Part shown: positions 44,001 through 52,900 of the stretch, one piece after another
Position numbering within the stretch: the first letter of the stretch is position 1
Layout of the letters: each line of letters begins with the position of its first letter
Assembly (NCBI GenBank): GCA_963805305.1
Contig: CAWDTM010000008.1
Coordinates: forward strand, 620,001 to 684,000
Source of the DNA: CAVXEH01 sp963805305
GTDB lineage: Bacteria > Chloroflexota > Limnocylindria > QHBO01
Direction: 5' to 3'
DNA: 64,000 nt
Made by a program: the position numbers and the translations under genes
Notes under the pieces: generated by a model
Told to the model about the DNA's origin: nothing
The model's database searches: none
The model's input: the letters and a program-made list of their open reading frames with translations, nothing else

Positions 44001-44368
44001 AGATGACCCGATGGTGGCTGCAGATGACCCTCTCACGGATCGCCCAGGGCGTCGTCGACGACGAGGTGCGCGTCCGCTGGCTCCGGGGCCCCGTGGGTGG
44101 CGAGCTCGCGGAGCTCGCCGGACCCATGGACGAGCCGGCTCCCGCGCCCGCCGGCGCGAATGGCGGCGAGGTCGGCGCGCTGGACCCCGCCGACCGGGAG
44201 CTCCTGCGGCTGCTCACCCAGGGGAGCACCAACCGGGAGATCGCCGAGCAGCTGGCACTCGACGAGAACGAGGTCGCCCAGCGACTCGCCAGGCTACTGG
44301 CCGCCATCGGCGCATCCACCCGGGCGCAGGCCACCTCGCTCGCCTTCCGCAGCGTGGCCCGGTCATGA
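41066..44368 (+). CDS. LuxR-family AAA regulator with TPR-like repeats
   Basis: A 1100-aa large transcription regulator of the type with an AAA domain, superhelical repeats and a LuxR HTH. VGRSSEL and the Walker A GEPGVGKT (residues 79-86) begin the ATPase; LLIDDAQWAD is the Walker B. The middle (about 400-1000) is helical repeat sequence. The C-terminal about 65 residues form the HTH (LDPADRELLRLLTQGSTNREIAEQLALDENEV). A start codon at 41006 also exists, but the GTG at 41066 follows a -10-like GATAAT by 6 nt. It runs 13 nt upstream of the ferredoxin-cyclase gene, so the two form an operon. Confidence 0.92.
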   Translation: MALSDTEQTSGEIGKPTETPWVQTLGGSALDPRVQPQCSLVVQMRRVTGSLVGRSSELATITKELKEAADRLCALTLEGEPGVGKTRLLLAAAEMAASSGFTVVAVTADEEIRGPFLLAQSIFAAPALRDVIGGTPADEAVQRVIEAISGRSEPGLETLGADSKVLRAFDLAGMALGSVASQRPLALLIDDAQWADADTLRLLRYVVRADADRPIFLLLTIRPDEFATVTEAVNFVADMERMGLVHRMRPGRFSQLESGELARQVLGGSIDPASGAAIHSQSEGVPFIIEELVRTYREAGMIQQIDGAWTLGRNAAKLVPSAVRTLIARRSARLPAETRSILSDAAVLGRSFSLRDLREIRSRLDGATDAPGALADALAPATAAGLLLRHAEGAPADYTFTHEQVREFATSELSQARRRAVHRTIVDLLLEAGEPTPAALPLIAHHALAGGDAERAARLSIDAAHAALQANAPEEALRLVVQALPNVASSQDRRQLLVARDDAYASLRNAEDRLEGLAELAALAEAMGEPALELDVQLRRAAALRLAHDEEGAADLARRVQARAAQHDDARSELRAALELGQALMRSALGESFGASAVEVDLDGAEAAYRAAIALAERLGDQRSLAGALRELAMILLSRIRAWFVGQVQTGEVMALSQRVLAGEAVDAVLSTTVVAPQVVETTACLERALAIYEELGDRTGVMSTVIAMAYVNYAPTIHISSSARHLEEIRRVTSRLSDLVTESERARQELQMLYGVHVYARAKVVPDLMIARGVEAHRMARLLGDRSIEFLAAGGVAMSHLDLGEQSDAEEWVSRAATAAAASPTPLRARQLARWRGLCSTAARNAEGLREHLGQAVQMATDTGRPAARCEALSELALAAARLGAASGDEGLLDLGERSAHEGLELIGVLPGHAPWGARSQAALAAVALARGERERAAAAGGTAIQALQEALQEDSNLDILLPAARAVLAGGPPEAQQMTRWWLQMTLSRIAQGVVDDEVRVRWLRGPVGGELAELAGPMDEPAPAPAGANGGEVGALDPADRELLRLLTQGSTNREIAEQLALDENEVAQRLARLLAAIGASTRAQATSLAFRSVARS

Positions 44369-44381
44369 GGGAGCGCGGCGC

Positions 44382-45116
44382 ATGCTGAAGGCGCGCGTGG
44401 ACCGGCACAAGTGCATTGGGGCCGGCAACTGCATCACCATCGCGCCCACCGCCTTCGACTGGCTCAAGGGAGACTTCGGCAAGGCCGATGTCGTCGGACC
44501 GGGGAGCGTGGAGGAAGAGCTGCTGCGCACTGCCGCGGACGCCTGCCCCACCGCCGCGATCATCATCGAGGACGTCGAGGAGCTGCTGCCCTGGCAGCTG
44601 CGCGGCAAGGCGGGACCGTCGCGGCGGGTGCTGAAGACCTTCATGTTCACCGACATCGTTGGCTCGACGAACCTCGTCGAGGCCCTGGGCGACGAGGCCT
44701 GGGAGACGCTCCTGCGCTGGCACGACAACACGCTGCGCGAGATCTTCGCCGCGCATTCGGGCGAGGAGGTCTCTTCCACCGGGGACGGCTTCTTCGTGGG
44801 CTTCGACTCCCCGGATCTGGCACTGGCCACGGCCGTGGCCGTCCAGCAGCGCCTGGCAGAGCATCGCGCCAAGAACGGGTTCGCGCCTCAGGTCCGGATC
44901 GGGATCCATGTCTCCGACGCGACCCAGGCCGGTGGCTCGTTCAGCGGGAAGGGCGTCCACGAGGCGGCACGGATTGCCGCCCTCGCCTCCGGGGGCGAGA
45001 TCCTCGCCAGCGTCGCCACCGTGGCCGACACCGCCATCCCCACCTCGGCGCCCCGCAGCGTGATGCTGAAGGGCCTCTCCGAGCCCGTGGACGTCGTCGC
45101 GGTGGAGTGGCGCTAG
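44382..45116 (+). CDS. 3Fe-4S-type ferredoxin fused to a class III nucleotidyl cyclase
   Basis: A 244-aa fusion. Residues 1-66 are a single-cluster ferredoxin with Cys11, Cys17 (CIGAGNC) and Cys55 (ACPTAAI), the three-cysteine pattern of P450-associated 3Fe-4S ferredoxins. After a short linker, residues 84-244 are a class III cyclase: FMFTDIVGST with metal Asp91, TGDGFFVGF with Asp135, and VHEAARI with Arg197; the transition-state Asn is His193. A usual adenine-selecting Lys is absent (SSTGDG). A redox-sensing cyclase is the natural hypothesis. GGGAG precedes the ATG. The partner gene upstream is a LuxR-type regulator. Confidence 0.9.
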   Translation: MLKARVDRHKCIGAGNCITIAPTAFDWLKGDFGKADVVGPGSVEEELLRTAADACPTAAIIIEDVEELLPWQLRGKAGPSRRVLKTFMFTDIVGSTNLVEALGDEAWETLLRWHDNTLREIFAAHSGEEVSSTGDGFFVGFDSPDLALATAVAVQQRLAEHRAKNGFAPQVRIGIHVSDATQAGGSFSGKGVHEAARIAALASGGEILASVATVADTAIPTSAPRSVMLKGLSEPVDVVAVEWR

Positions 45117-45156
45117 GACCTGCCCGCCGGCCGCCGCCCGCCGCTCCCACGACCGC

Positions 45157-45187
45157 TTGACTCTTACGTTACGTAAGGGTGCATAGT
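45157..45187 (+). promoter_or_regulatory. MerR-type promoter with 19-nt spacer and palindromic operator
   Basis: TTGACT (45157-45162) and CATAGT (45182-45187) are separated by 19 nt. The spacer contains the palindrome CTTACGTTACGTAAG (45163-45177). A long spacer occupied by the operator is the hallmark of MerR-activated promoters, in which the regulator untwists the DNA. The predicted start of transcription is at the ATG of the regulator gene (45195). Confidence 0.85.
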
Positions 45188-45194
45188 GCCGCCC

Positions 45195-45974
45195 ATGAAC
45201 GAATCGGCGGGGGCGAACAGTCTCAGGGTGGGTGCCGTGGCCCGCATGGCGGGCATCACGGTGCGGACCCTGCACCATTACGACCAGATCGGGCTGCTCC
45301 GGCCGGCCGGGCGCTCGGATGCGGGCTATCGGCGCTATACCGATGCCGACCTCGAGCGCCTGCAGCAGATCCTCTTCTATCGGGAGCTGGGGTTCGCCCT
45401 CGACGAGATCGAGCAGGTCATGGCCCGCGGAGCCGCCAGCCCGCTGCTCCACCTTCGGCGGCAGCACGCCCTGCTGCTCGACCGGATCACACGACTCAGG
45501 CGGATGGCCACGGCCGTCGAGAAGGCAATGGAGGCACGAACCATGGGAATCTCACTCACCCCCGAGGAGCGGCTCGAGGTCTTCGGCGACTTCGACCCCG
45601 AAGAGCATGCGGCCGAGGTGCAGGAGCGCTGGGGCGACTCGGACGCGTACCGCGAGTCGCAGCGCCGCGCAGCGCGCTACACGAAGGCTGACTGGGCCCG
45701 GATCCGCGACGAGATGGCGGCGATCACGGAGCGTGCCGCCGCGGCGCTGCGGTCCGGACTGCCTGCCGACGCAACGGAGGCGATGGACGCCGTCGAGGCG
45801 CATCGGCTGCAGATCAGCCGCGACTTCTATCCGTGCTCGCACGAGATCCATGTCGGCCTGGCCGAGATGTACGTCGCAGATCCGCGGTTCACGGCAACGT
45901 ACGAGAAGGTTGCGCCGGGCCTGGCGCAGTACGTCCACGACGCGATCCTGGCCAACGCCGCCCGCCATCCCTGA
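45195..45974 (+). CDS. MerR-family regulator with TipAS-type drug-binding domain
   Basis: A 259-aa TipA-like regulator. N-terminal MerR HTH (RVGAVARMAGITVRTLHHYDQIGLL...GYRRYTDADLERL) and a dimerisation helix are followed by a C-terminal TipAS domain (from about residue 118) with YTKADWARIRDEMAAITERAAA and CSHEIHVGLAEMYVADPRF. TipAS binds thiopeptide antibiotics in Streptomyces. The ATG at 45195 begins about 7 nt after the -10, so the transcript should be leaderless; a GTG at 45186 would overlap the -10. Probably autoregulated and drug-responsive. The operon has no further gene. Confidence 0.93.
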   Translation: MNESAGANSLRVGAVARMAGITVRTLHHYDQIGLLRPAGRSDAGYRRYTDADLERLQQILFYRELGFALDEIEQVMARGAASPLLHLRRQHALLLDRITRLRRMATAVEKAMEARTMGISLTPEERLEVFGDFDPEEHAAEVQERWGDSDAYRESQRRAARYTKADWARIRDEMAAITERAAAALRSGLPADATEAMDAVEAHRLQISRDFYPCSHEIHVGLAEMYVADPRFTATYEKVAPGLAQYVHDAILANAARHP

Positions 45975-46038
45975 CGGGCTCGCCCCGCAGGAACCCGGGC
46001 AACGAGGCGGGTGTTGCACGCCCGCAACCAACCCTCCT

Positions 46039-46065
46039 CCGAACGGGACAACCATGCCGGTTCGG
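46039..46065. terminator. Hairpin between convergent genes
   Basis: CCGAAC (46039-46044) and GTTCGG (46060-46065), with an additional GG/CC pair inside, form a stem in the 125-nt gap between tipA-like and the converging hypothetical gene. There is no T-run, so it is a moderate candidate. Confidence 0.35.
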
Positions 46066-46099
46066 CGGACGTGCGGTTACCGGCCCGGAACGATTTGGG

Positions 46100-47182
46100 T
46101 CAGGCGGGATCGGCGTAGCGCCAGGCGGATCGATACTCCCGGACGCAGCCGTAGCAGGTGCCGCCGTCCCACGGCTGGCGCGGGTGCCCGCAGGCATAGA
46201 CCGATGTCGCGCGTTCGCGGGGCGGGAACGACGGCCGGGCGCCCACGCCCACGGCCACCGGCGCGACAGCGCGGGCGGGCGCGGCGGTGCTGGAGGCCGA
46301 CAGGGGCGCGAGCGTGCGAGCATGGAGGGAGCGCGCGAACCGGGCGAAAGACGTATCGAGACCGCCCGTACGGAGCAGTGCTGCCCAGGCGCGAAAGGCG
46401 GGCGAGGTATCGGCGCGCTGCCAGACCTCGAGCAGGGGCTTCTCCCCGTCCTCGAGGACATGGAGCAGGTCGCGCCACACGGCTTCGCGCTCCGGTTCAA
46501 GCATGGTCCTGCGGCGAACGCGCAGCGGGAGGTCGGCCGTATCGGCGAGGCCGTCGACGCGATCGATGAGCTGCGCATCCCCAACCGTGACCGGCTCCAC
46601 CCAGACGGCAACCACGTCGTCGAGAGGCAGGGATCTGCGCGCGTTCAGCGCCAGCTCCACGCTCCGGGCCCGCGGCCGGTCGAGCGCCACGGCCAGGTCA
46701 TGTCCGATCCGTGTTCGCTCGCTCCACGGGAATGCGTCCGAGGCGGGCCGCAGGAAGCACCGGTCCAGGTCGCCGGGATCCGAGAGCAGGTCGGTCGTCG
46801 CGTCGAAATCAGGGGCCGAGAACGGGCGCAGCGCGATCTGCACCGTCGCGGCGCGCTCGAGCACCCGGGGATGGAGCTGAAGGGTGATGGGACCCCGGAG
46901 GTTGGGCAGCATCCGCCAGCCGCGGGCGAACCCCTGGCCGACGTCATCGAGGTCCAGCAGGACGCGCTCCGGCTCGACGTGTGCGCGCTCGATCGGATCC
47001 GTCTCGTCCGCGGCGGAGGCCTGGCCGGCGCGTTGGAGCTCAGCCGGGGAGCCGACACCCGCCAGGCGCAGGTAGCCGGCGAAATCGGTCAGGCCGCAGG
47101 CATGCCACAGCGACGCCTCGCGCGCGCGCAGGGCGGCCACCATCGTCGCGACCTGGTTCGGACCGAACGAGTTCCCTCTCAT
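46100..47182 (-). CDS. Conserved-looking hypothetical protein with C-terminal Cys/His motif
   Basis: A 360-aa soluble protein without signal peptide or membrane helix. The N-terminal 60 residues have WHACGLTDFAGYLRLAG, the middle is rich in Asp, Arg and Leu (SVELALNARRSLPLDDVVAVWVEPVTVGD), and the C-terminus ends with a Cys-His array (YACGHPRQPW...TCYGCVREYR) resembling a zinc-knuckle. No known domain is recognised. Composition matches the genome, so it is not obviously foreign. It is divergent from the amidohydrolase-like gene with a 186-nt gap and has no clear operon mates. Confidence 0.6.
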   Translation of the reverse strand: MRGNSFGPNQVATMVAALRAREASLWHACGLTDFAGYLRLAGVGSPAELQRAGQASAADETDPIERAHVEPERVLLDLDDVGQGFARGWRMLPNLRGPITLQLHPRVLERAATVQIALRPFSAPDFDATTDLLSDPGDLDRCFLRPASDAFPWSERTRIGHDLAVALDRPRARSVELALNARRSLPLDDVVAVWVEPVTVGDAQLIDRVDGLADTADLPLRVRRRTMLEPEREAVWRDLLHVLEDGEKPLLEVWQRADTSPAFRAWAALLRTGGLDTSFARFARSLHARTLAPLSASSTAAPARAVAPVAVGVGARPSFPPRERATSVYACGHPRQPWDGGTCYGCVREYRSAWRYADPA

Positions 47183-47368
47183 GGGCGTGCGGCAGCGTAG
47201 GTGCCACGCCCCGCGGTGGTCGATGTGACGGAAGTCCTAGGCGTGGGTCGGCTTGGCGAACCCACCGCGCACAAACCGGCCGACATGGAGCACGATGCGC
47301 GACATGGACAAGCCCATCGTCCCCCGTTCCCGCACCGCCGAGGCCACGACCGCGGGGGAGGCACCGCG

Positions 47369-47764
47369 GTGACGCACGAGTACACCGTTCTCACCGGTGG
47401 CGTCGTCCTCCCCGGCGGGGGCGCACCGCCGGCGACGGCCATCGCCTGGGCGGGTGACACGATCCTGGCCATGGGTGCGGACGCCGAGGTCCGCGCGATC
47501 TCGCGTGGCGACTCGCACTTCGTGGACCTCCGCGGTGCGGCGGTCATCCCGCGCGCGCCGGGCGCCGAGCCGGCGTGGCCCACCACCGCGACGCTCGAGG
47601 TGGGAGGTCCGGCAGACCTCGCCGTGCTGAGCAGGGATCCGCGACTGGCGCCGCACGATCCGCCGGAGGAGCTCGCCGTGTTCCGCGCCGGGCGGCTGGC
47701 CGCCGGTTCTCTCGCCGGAGCGGCGCAGGCCCGAACCGCGCCGGCCGAGCGCGACCCGGGCTAG
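47369..47764 (+). CDS. Amidohydrolase-like protein reduced to its composite beta-domain
   Basis: A 131-aa protein resembling the two ends of a YtcJ/imidazolonepropionase-type amidohydrolase joined together. Residues 1-60 (TVLTGGVVLPGGG...AIAWAGDTILAMGADAEV...VDLRGAAVIP) are the N-terminal beta-domain strands. Residues 71-110 (TATLEVGGPADLAVLSRDP) are the C-terminal strands. The whole catalytic barrel with its HxH and metal ligands is missing. The frame is intact, begins with GTG at 47369 behind a GGGGGAGG site 7 nt upstream, and its stop overlaps that of the MFS gene. Either a deletion derivative or a domain kept for another use. Confidence 0.6.
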   Translation: MTHEYTVLTGGVVLPGGGAPPATAIAWAGDTILAMGADAEVRAISRGDSHFVDLRGAAVIPRAPGAEPAWPTTATLEVGGPADLAVLSRDPRLAPHDPPEELAVFRAGRLAAGSLAGAAQARTAPAERDPG

Positions 47765-49443
47765 TCCTCCGCCGGGAGAGGAGCGGGCTCGGCCCGCATG
47801 GGGCCAGCGGTCACGGGCGCGCCCTCGCCCATCCGACCTGCCGGCATGATGAGCAGGACGAACAGGGCCGCGGCGAGCGTCGCGACGATCCCGATCCCGA
47901 AGGTCGCGGCGGTCGCCAGGGAGAAGGCCTGGTGGATGGCGGAGACCATGGCGCCGATGAACGGCTGAACCTGGGCACGGGCTGCCTCCGGCACCTGGGC
48001 CAGGATGGCGGCGCCCAGGTCACCCACGCCCTGGATGTTGCCGAGGGTCGCGCTGCCGCCCGACCCGAAGCCGCTGGCCACCTGCTGCGGAACGCCGCTC
48101 GCGGCCATCTGGCGCGGAACCTCCGTGCTGAACGTGGTGGCGAATGCCGATCCCACGATCGCCAGGCCGACCGTGCCGCCCACCTGCTGGAAGAGCGTCA
48201 GGCTCGACGTGGCGGTGCCCAGCTCGCGCACCGGCACGGCGTTCTGCACCACCAGGGTGAAGACGGCAAAGGCCGGTCCCACGCCCAGGCCGGTCACGAG
48301 CATCCAGAGCCAGACCAGCGGCGCCGGCGAGTCGGGGCGCAGGTTGGTCAGCAGGAAGAGGCCAACCGCGGTGGTGACCAGGGCGGCGACGATGAGCGTC
48401 TTGTAACGGCCGGTGCGTGCCACGAGCTGCCCGGAGGCGATGGCGGCCACGATCAGGCCCAGCAGGAGCGGGAGGATCTGGTAGCCGGCCTCCGTCGCGG
48501 ATGATCCCTCCACGACCTGGTACCAGCGAGGCAGGAAGACCACCGCCGCGAAGAAGCCCATGGCGACCAGGAAGAAGGCGACGACGCTGGCGGTGAAGGC
48601 ACGGATCCGGAAGAGCTCCAGCGGGAGGATTGGCTCCCTGGCCCGCGACTCGATCCAGACGAACGCCGCCAGGAAGAGTGCGCCAACTGCGATCAGGCCG
48701 CCCACGGCCGGATCGGTCCAGTCGCCCGCCTGCTTGTTCGTGAAGCCGATGAGCACCGGCACCAGGGCCGCGACGAGGAGCGAGGCGCCCAGGTAGTCGA
48801 TGTGGCGGTCCGCGTCGACCTCGTGGTGGGTGGGCAGGGTGCGCCAGATGACGAACAGGCTGATGGCGCCCAGGGGCACGTTGACGTAGAAGACCCAGTG
48901 CCAGCCGACCGTGTCGGTGATGATCCCGCCAATGGCCGGGCCAATGAGGCTGGAGAGCCCGAAGACCGCACCAAAGAAGCCCTGGTACTTGCCGCGCTCC
49001 GAGGGCGCGAAGATGTCACCAATGATGGCGAGCGCCACCGGGAAGAGCGCGCCCGCACCCAGGCCCTGGATCCCGCGGAAGGCGATGAACTGCCACATCG
49101 ACCCGGACAGGCCCGAGAGGATGGACCCGAACAGGAAGACGGTCACGCCGAAGAGGAAGATCGGTCGCCGACCGTAGATGTCGGAGAGCTTCCCGTACAT
49201 CGGCCCGCTGATGGTGGCCGTCAGCAGGTAGCTCGTGAAGGCCCAGGTGTAGACGTCGTTCCCGTGCAGGTCGGTGACGATCCTGGGCAGGGCGGTGCCT
49301 ACCACGGTCTGGTCCAGCGCCGCCAGGAAGATGCCCAGCAGCACGGCCACCAGGATCTCCATCCGCGTCCGATGGGGCAGCTCGATGGGGGCTCGGTCGT
49401 AGGGCGCGGCGCTGTGCGTCGCGGCAGGGTTGGTCGCGGTCAT
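47761..49443 (-). CDS. MFS multidrug exporter, DHA2 (EmrB/QacA) family
   Basis: A 560-aa transporter with 14 predicted helices, driven by the proton gradient. DHA2 signatures: LDQTVVGTALPRIVTDL (motif D1), GKLSDIYGRRP (motif A), FRGIQGLGAGALFPVALAIIGD, and GPAIGGIITDTVGWHWVFYVNVP (motif C, family-typical). Substrate is not identifiable from sequence. It converges with the amidohydrolase-like gene (4-nt stop overlap) and is divergent from the giant histidine kinase gene. No local TetR or MarR partner is seen. Confidence 0.93.
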   Translation of the reverse strand: MTATNPAATHSAAPYDRAPIELPHRTRMEILVAVLLGIFLAALDQTVVGTALPRIVTDLHGNDVYTWAFTSYLLTATISGPMYGKLSDIYGRRPIFLFGVTVFLFGSILSGLSGSMWQFIAFRGIQGLGAGALFPVALAIIGDIFAPSERGKYQGFFGAVFGLSSLIGPAIGGIITDTVGWHWVFYVNVPLGAISLFVIWRTLPTHHEVDADRHIDYLGASLLVAALVPVLIGFTNKQAGDWTDPAVGGLIAVGALFLAAFVWIESRAREPILPLELFRIRAFTASVVAFFLVAMGFFAAVVFLPRWYQVVEGSSATEAGYQILPLLLGLIVAAIASGQLVARTGRYKTLIVAALVTTAVGLFLLTNLRPDSPAPLVWLWMLVTGLGVGPAFAVFTLVVQNAVPVRELGTATSSLTLFQQVGGTVGLAIVGSAFATTFSTEVPRQMAASGVPQQVASGFGSGGSATLGNIQGVGDLGAAILAQVPEAARAQVQPFIGAMVSAIHQAFSLATAATFGIGIVATLAAALFVLLIMPAGRMGEGAPVTAGPMRAEPAPLPAED

Positions 49444-49910
49444 GGAATCTGCTCGGTCCTTGTTCGGGTTGGGCGGCGCAGCGTCGCGGCTGCTGCCAAC
49501 GAGTGCGCGCGGAAGTCTACCGCGGATTCGTCAAGAGGTCGTTCCCCTGATCCTGCAGTGCGTTCCTGCCACCTGCTGGCGCGAATCGTCCGTCCCGGCG
49601 GCCCGGATCCTCCGCATGGTTAGCCACACGAGCCTTACGACGCCCGGCGCGGTCTCCAATGGTCATTTGGTTACCGATTCGAGCCGGGTGACCCTCGAAC
49701 CGCCAGCCAGGGCCGCCCAGAGCTCCGCCGGCGGTCACAGGGTTCGCCACGCTAACCGCGCGCGGGTCCCCCACCCGGCGGTGGGCGCGAATCCATCGAC
49801 GGGACGAGCGGGATCGCGCAGAATGTGCCGCACGTTCGCCGCCGGCGGACGGCAGCAGTCCGAGGGGACCCCGCGTTGGCGCTGACCAGCACCGCCCCGG
49901 ATCCGAACCC
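49444..49910. other. 467-nt divergent intergenic region
   Basis: Lies between the MFS exporter (minus) and the giant kinase (plus). It holds an inverted repeat TTCGAG-N10-CTCGAA (49678-49699), overlapped by two GGTnACC motifs (49669-49675 and 49687-49693, 18 nt apart), and a distant GGTTAGC/GCTAACC pair. No clear promoter, RNA gene or ORF with coding character was found. Confidence 0.45.
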
Positions 49911-52900
49911 ATGACGAAACCTTCCCCGTCCGCCGAGCTGGCTGCAGCACGGAAACGGATCGCGGAGCTCGAGGCGCGCGAGGCCGCGCACGAGCGCGCC
50001 GCCCAGGTGCAGGCGGCGTTGTATCGCATCGCCGAAACCGCCGCATCGGCTCAGGACCTGCCGACCTTCTACGCCACCGTGCACGAGATCGTGGGCGGCC
50101 TCATGTACGCGGACAACTTCTACATCGCGCTCTACGACGCCGAGCGCGAGCGCATGAACTACCCGTACTTCGTCGACACGTACGACTCGGACGTGCCCGA
50201 TCCCAACGCGTGGGAGCCGTTCGGCGTGGGGCAGGCCCGGGGTGTCACCGCCTACGCCCTGCGCAGGGACCAGCCATTGCTCATCGATCCGGCCGAGTAT
50301 CAGCGCCTCCTGGAGGCCGGCGAGATCGAGACCCTGGGCGTCGTCAAAGACGAGAGCCAATGGTTGGGCGTGCCACTGCGCGCCGAGGGGAGGACTCTGG
50401 GTCTGCTGGTGGTCCAGAGCTACTCCGCCGACCACCGCTACACCGATGCGGACAAGGACCTGCTGGTGTTCGTTGCCCAGCACGTCGCCTCCGCGCTGAC
50501 GCGCGCCCGGGCCCTCAAGGAGACGCGCGAGCGGAACGCCGAGCTGGCGATCGTGAACGAGGTCGGCCTGGCGCTGGCGAAGCAGCTGGATTTCAGCGCC
50601 GTGATCAACCTTGTCGGCGACCGGATCCGCGAGATCTTCGCGGTCGACACGGGGAACATCGGCCTCTACGACGAGGCAGCTTCCACGATCCAGCTCCCCT
50701 ACTCCATGGACCAGGGCCGGCGGCTGGAGATGATCTCGCGACCGTTCGGGACCGGGCTGATGTCGGAGGTGATCAGCACCCGGGCGCCACTGCGTCTCAA
50801 CACGAACGCCGAGGCGGAGGCGCATGGAGCCTTCATCTACGGATCCGACGAAGCGGAGTCCTGGCTCGGCGTCCCCATCCTTGCCGGTGATCGCGTTCTG
50901 GGCGCCATCGGCCTGGAGCGAGCCGCCCAGCACGCCTTCAGCGAGTCCGACGAGCGCCTGCTCTCCACGCTCGCCGCCAGCATGGGCGTCGCGCTCGAGA
51001 ACGCGCGCCTCTTCGACGAGACCAAGCGGCTCCTGGCCGAGACCGAGCAGCGCAACGCCGAGCTGGCGGTCATCAACGAGATCGGTGCAGCGCTGGCGAA
51101 GCAGCTGGATTTCGATGCGATCACCGAGCTCGTCGGAGAGCGGGTGCGGGCCATCTTCTCCGCGTCGTCCGTGTTCGTGGCCCTCTACGACGAGGCGTCC
51201 GGCGTCATCCGCTTCCCGTACGAGATCGGCGAGGGCCAGCGGATGCACACCGAGCCCATGCCGCTCAACGAGGGTCTGACCTCGCAGGTCATCCGCTCCC
51301 GGACGTCGTTGCGGCTGGGGTCCACCGCGGAGTCGAGCGCCGCGGGAGGCATCAGCGTGGGAGATGCCTTCACGGAGTCGTGGGTCGGGGTGCCGATCCT
51401 CAGCGCCGGCCGCGTCATTGGCGTGATTGGCCTCGAAAGCCCGCAGGTCAACGCCTACACGGAGGCCGACGAGCGGCTGCTCGCAACGCTCGCCTCGAGC
51501 ATGGGCGTGGCCCTGGAGAACGCGCGTCTGTTCGGTGAGACGAAGCGCCTCCTGGCCGAGACCGATGCGCGCGCCAACGAGCTCGCGGTCATCAACGAGA
51601 TCGGTGCGGCCCTGGCGCGGCAGCTCGATTTCAACGCCATCATCGAGCTCGTCGGCGACCGCGTCTCTCAGATACTCCGCTCCAGGGACGTGTCCATCGC
51701 CATCCACGACCCGGCGACAGACCTCATCAGCTTCCCGTACCAGACGGAGGACGGCAAGCACTTCGTCGATGAACCGATTCCCCTGGGGGCTGGGATCACC
51801 TCGCGGATCATCCAGACCAGGGAACCCCTCCGGATTGGTACGGCAGCCGAGGCCGATCTCCTGGGTGCTCACTGGACGGGGAACACCGCCGAGCGCAAGG
51901 ACTCGTATCTCGGCGTTCCCATCCCCGCCAGCGACCGCGTGCTGGGAGTCGTCTCGGTGGTTGCCAGCGCCCCGAACGCCTTCTCGGATGCCGACGAACG
52001 CCTGATCTCGACCCTCGCCACCTCGATGGGCGTTGCGCTGGAGAACGCGCGCTTGTTCGGCGAGACGAAGCGCCTCCTCGCGGAGACGGACGAGCGTGCG
52101 GCCGAGCTGGCCATCATCAACAGCGTCCAGCAGGGCCTCGCGGCAAACCTGGACATGCAGGCCATGTACGACCTGGTGGGTGACAAGATCCAGGAGATCT
52201 TCGATGCGCAGGTGGTCGACATCGGCATCCTCGACAGGGACGCCAACGCGATCCAGTTCACGTACACCATCGAGCGTGGGGTGCGCTTCCCGAACGAGAC
52301 CATGGCCGTCATCGGGCCCCGCCGCCACGTCCTTGAGACCCGCGAGCCACTCGTCTTCAACGAGGACCTGCTGAACCAGGTCCGGCAGTACGGGCAGGAG
52401 GGCGTGGTGTCCGGCGAGCTGCCGCAGTCGGCGGTCTACGCGCCGCTCATCAGCGGCGGCGAGGCGCGCGGCGTCATCAGCCTCCAGAACCTCGACCGCG
52501 AGCACGCGTTCTCGGATGCCGACGTCCGGCTCCTGATGACCCTTGCCAGCAGCCTGGCGGTCGCGCTCGACAATGCGCGGCTCTTCGGTGAGACGAGGCG
52601 CCTTCTGGGCGAGACGGACGAGCGTGCCGCCGAGCTGGCGATCATGAACAGCGTCCAGCAAGGCCTTGCCCAGAACCTGGACATGCAGGCGATGTACGAG
52701 CTCGTCGGGGACAAGATCCAGGAGATCTTCGACTCCCAGGTGGTCGACATCGGCATCTTCGACCTCGAGGCAGGGGTGGTCCGCTATCCATACACCATCG
52801 AGCGCGGCGTCCGGTTCCCGGACCTGCCCACCCCGCTGGCCATGGCCGACCTGTCGCGCGAGATGCTCGCGACCGGCAGCGCCATCCTGATCAACGACGT

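Noticed and set aside
49640..49720. tRNA-like pairing around TTCGAG/CTCGAA
   Set aside because: No acceptor stem or anticodon arm can be built around it on either strand.
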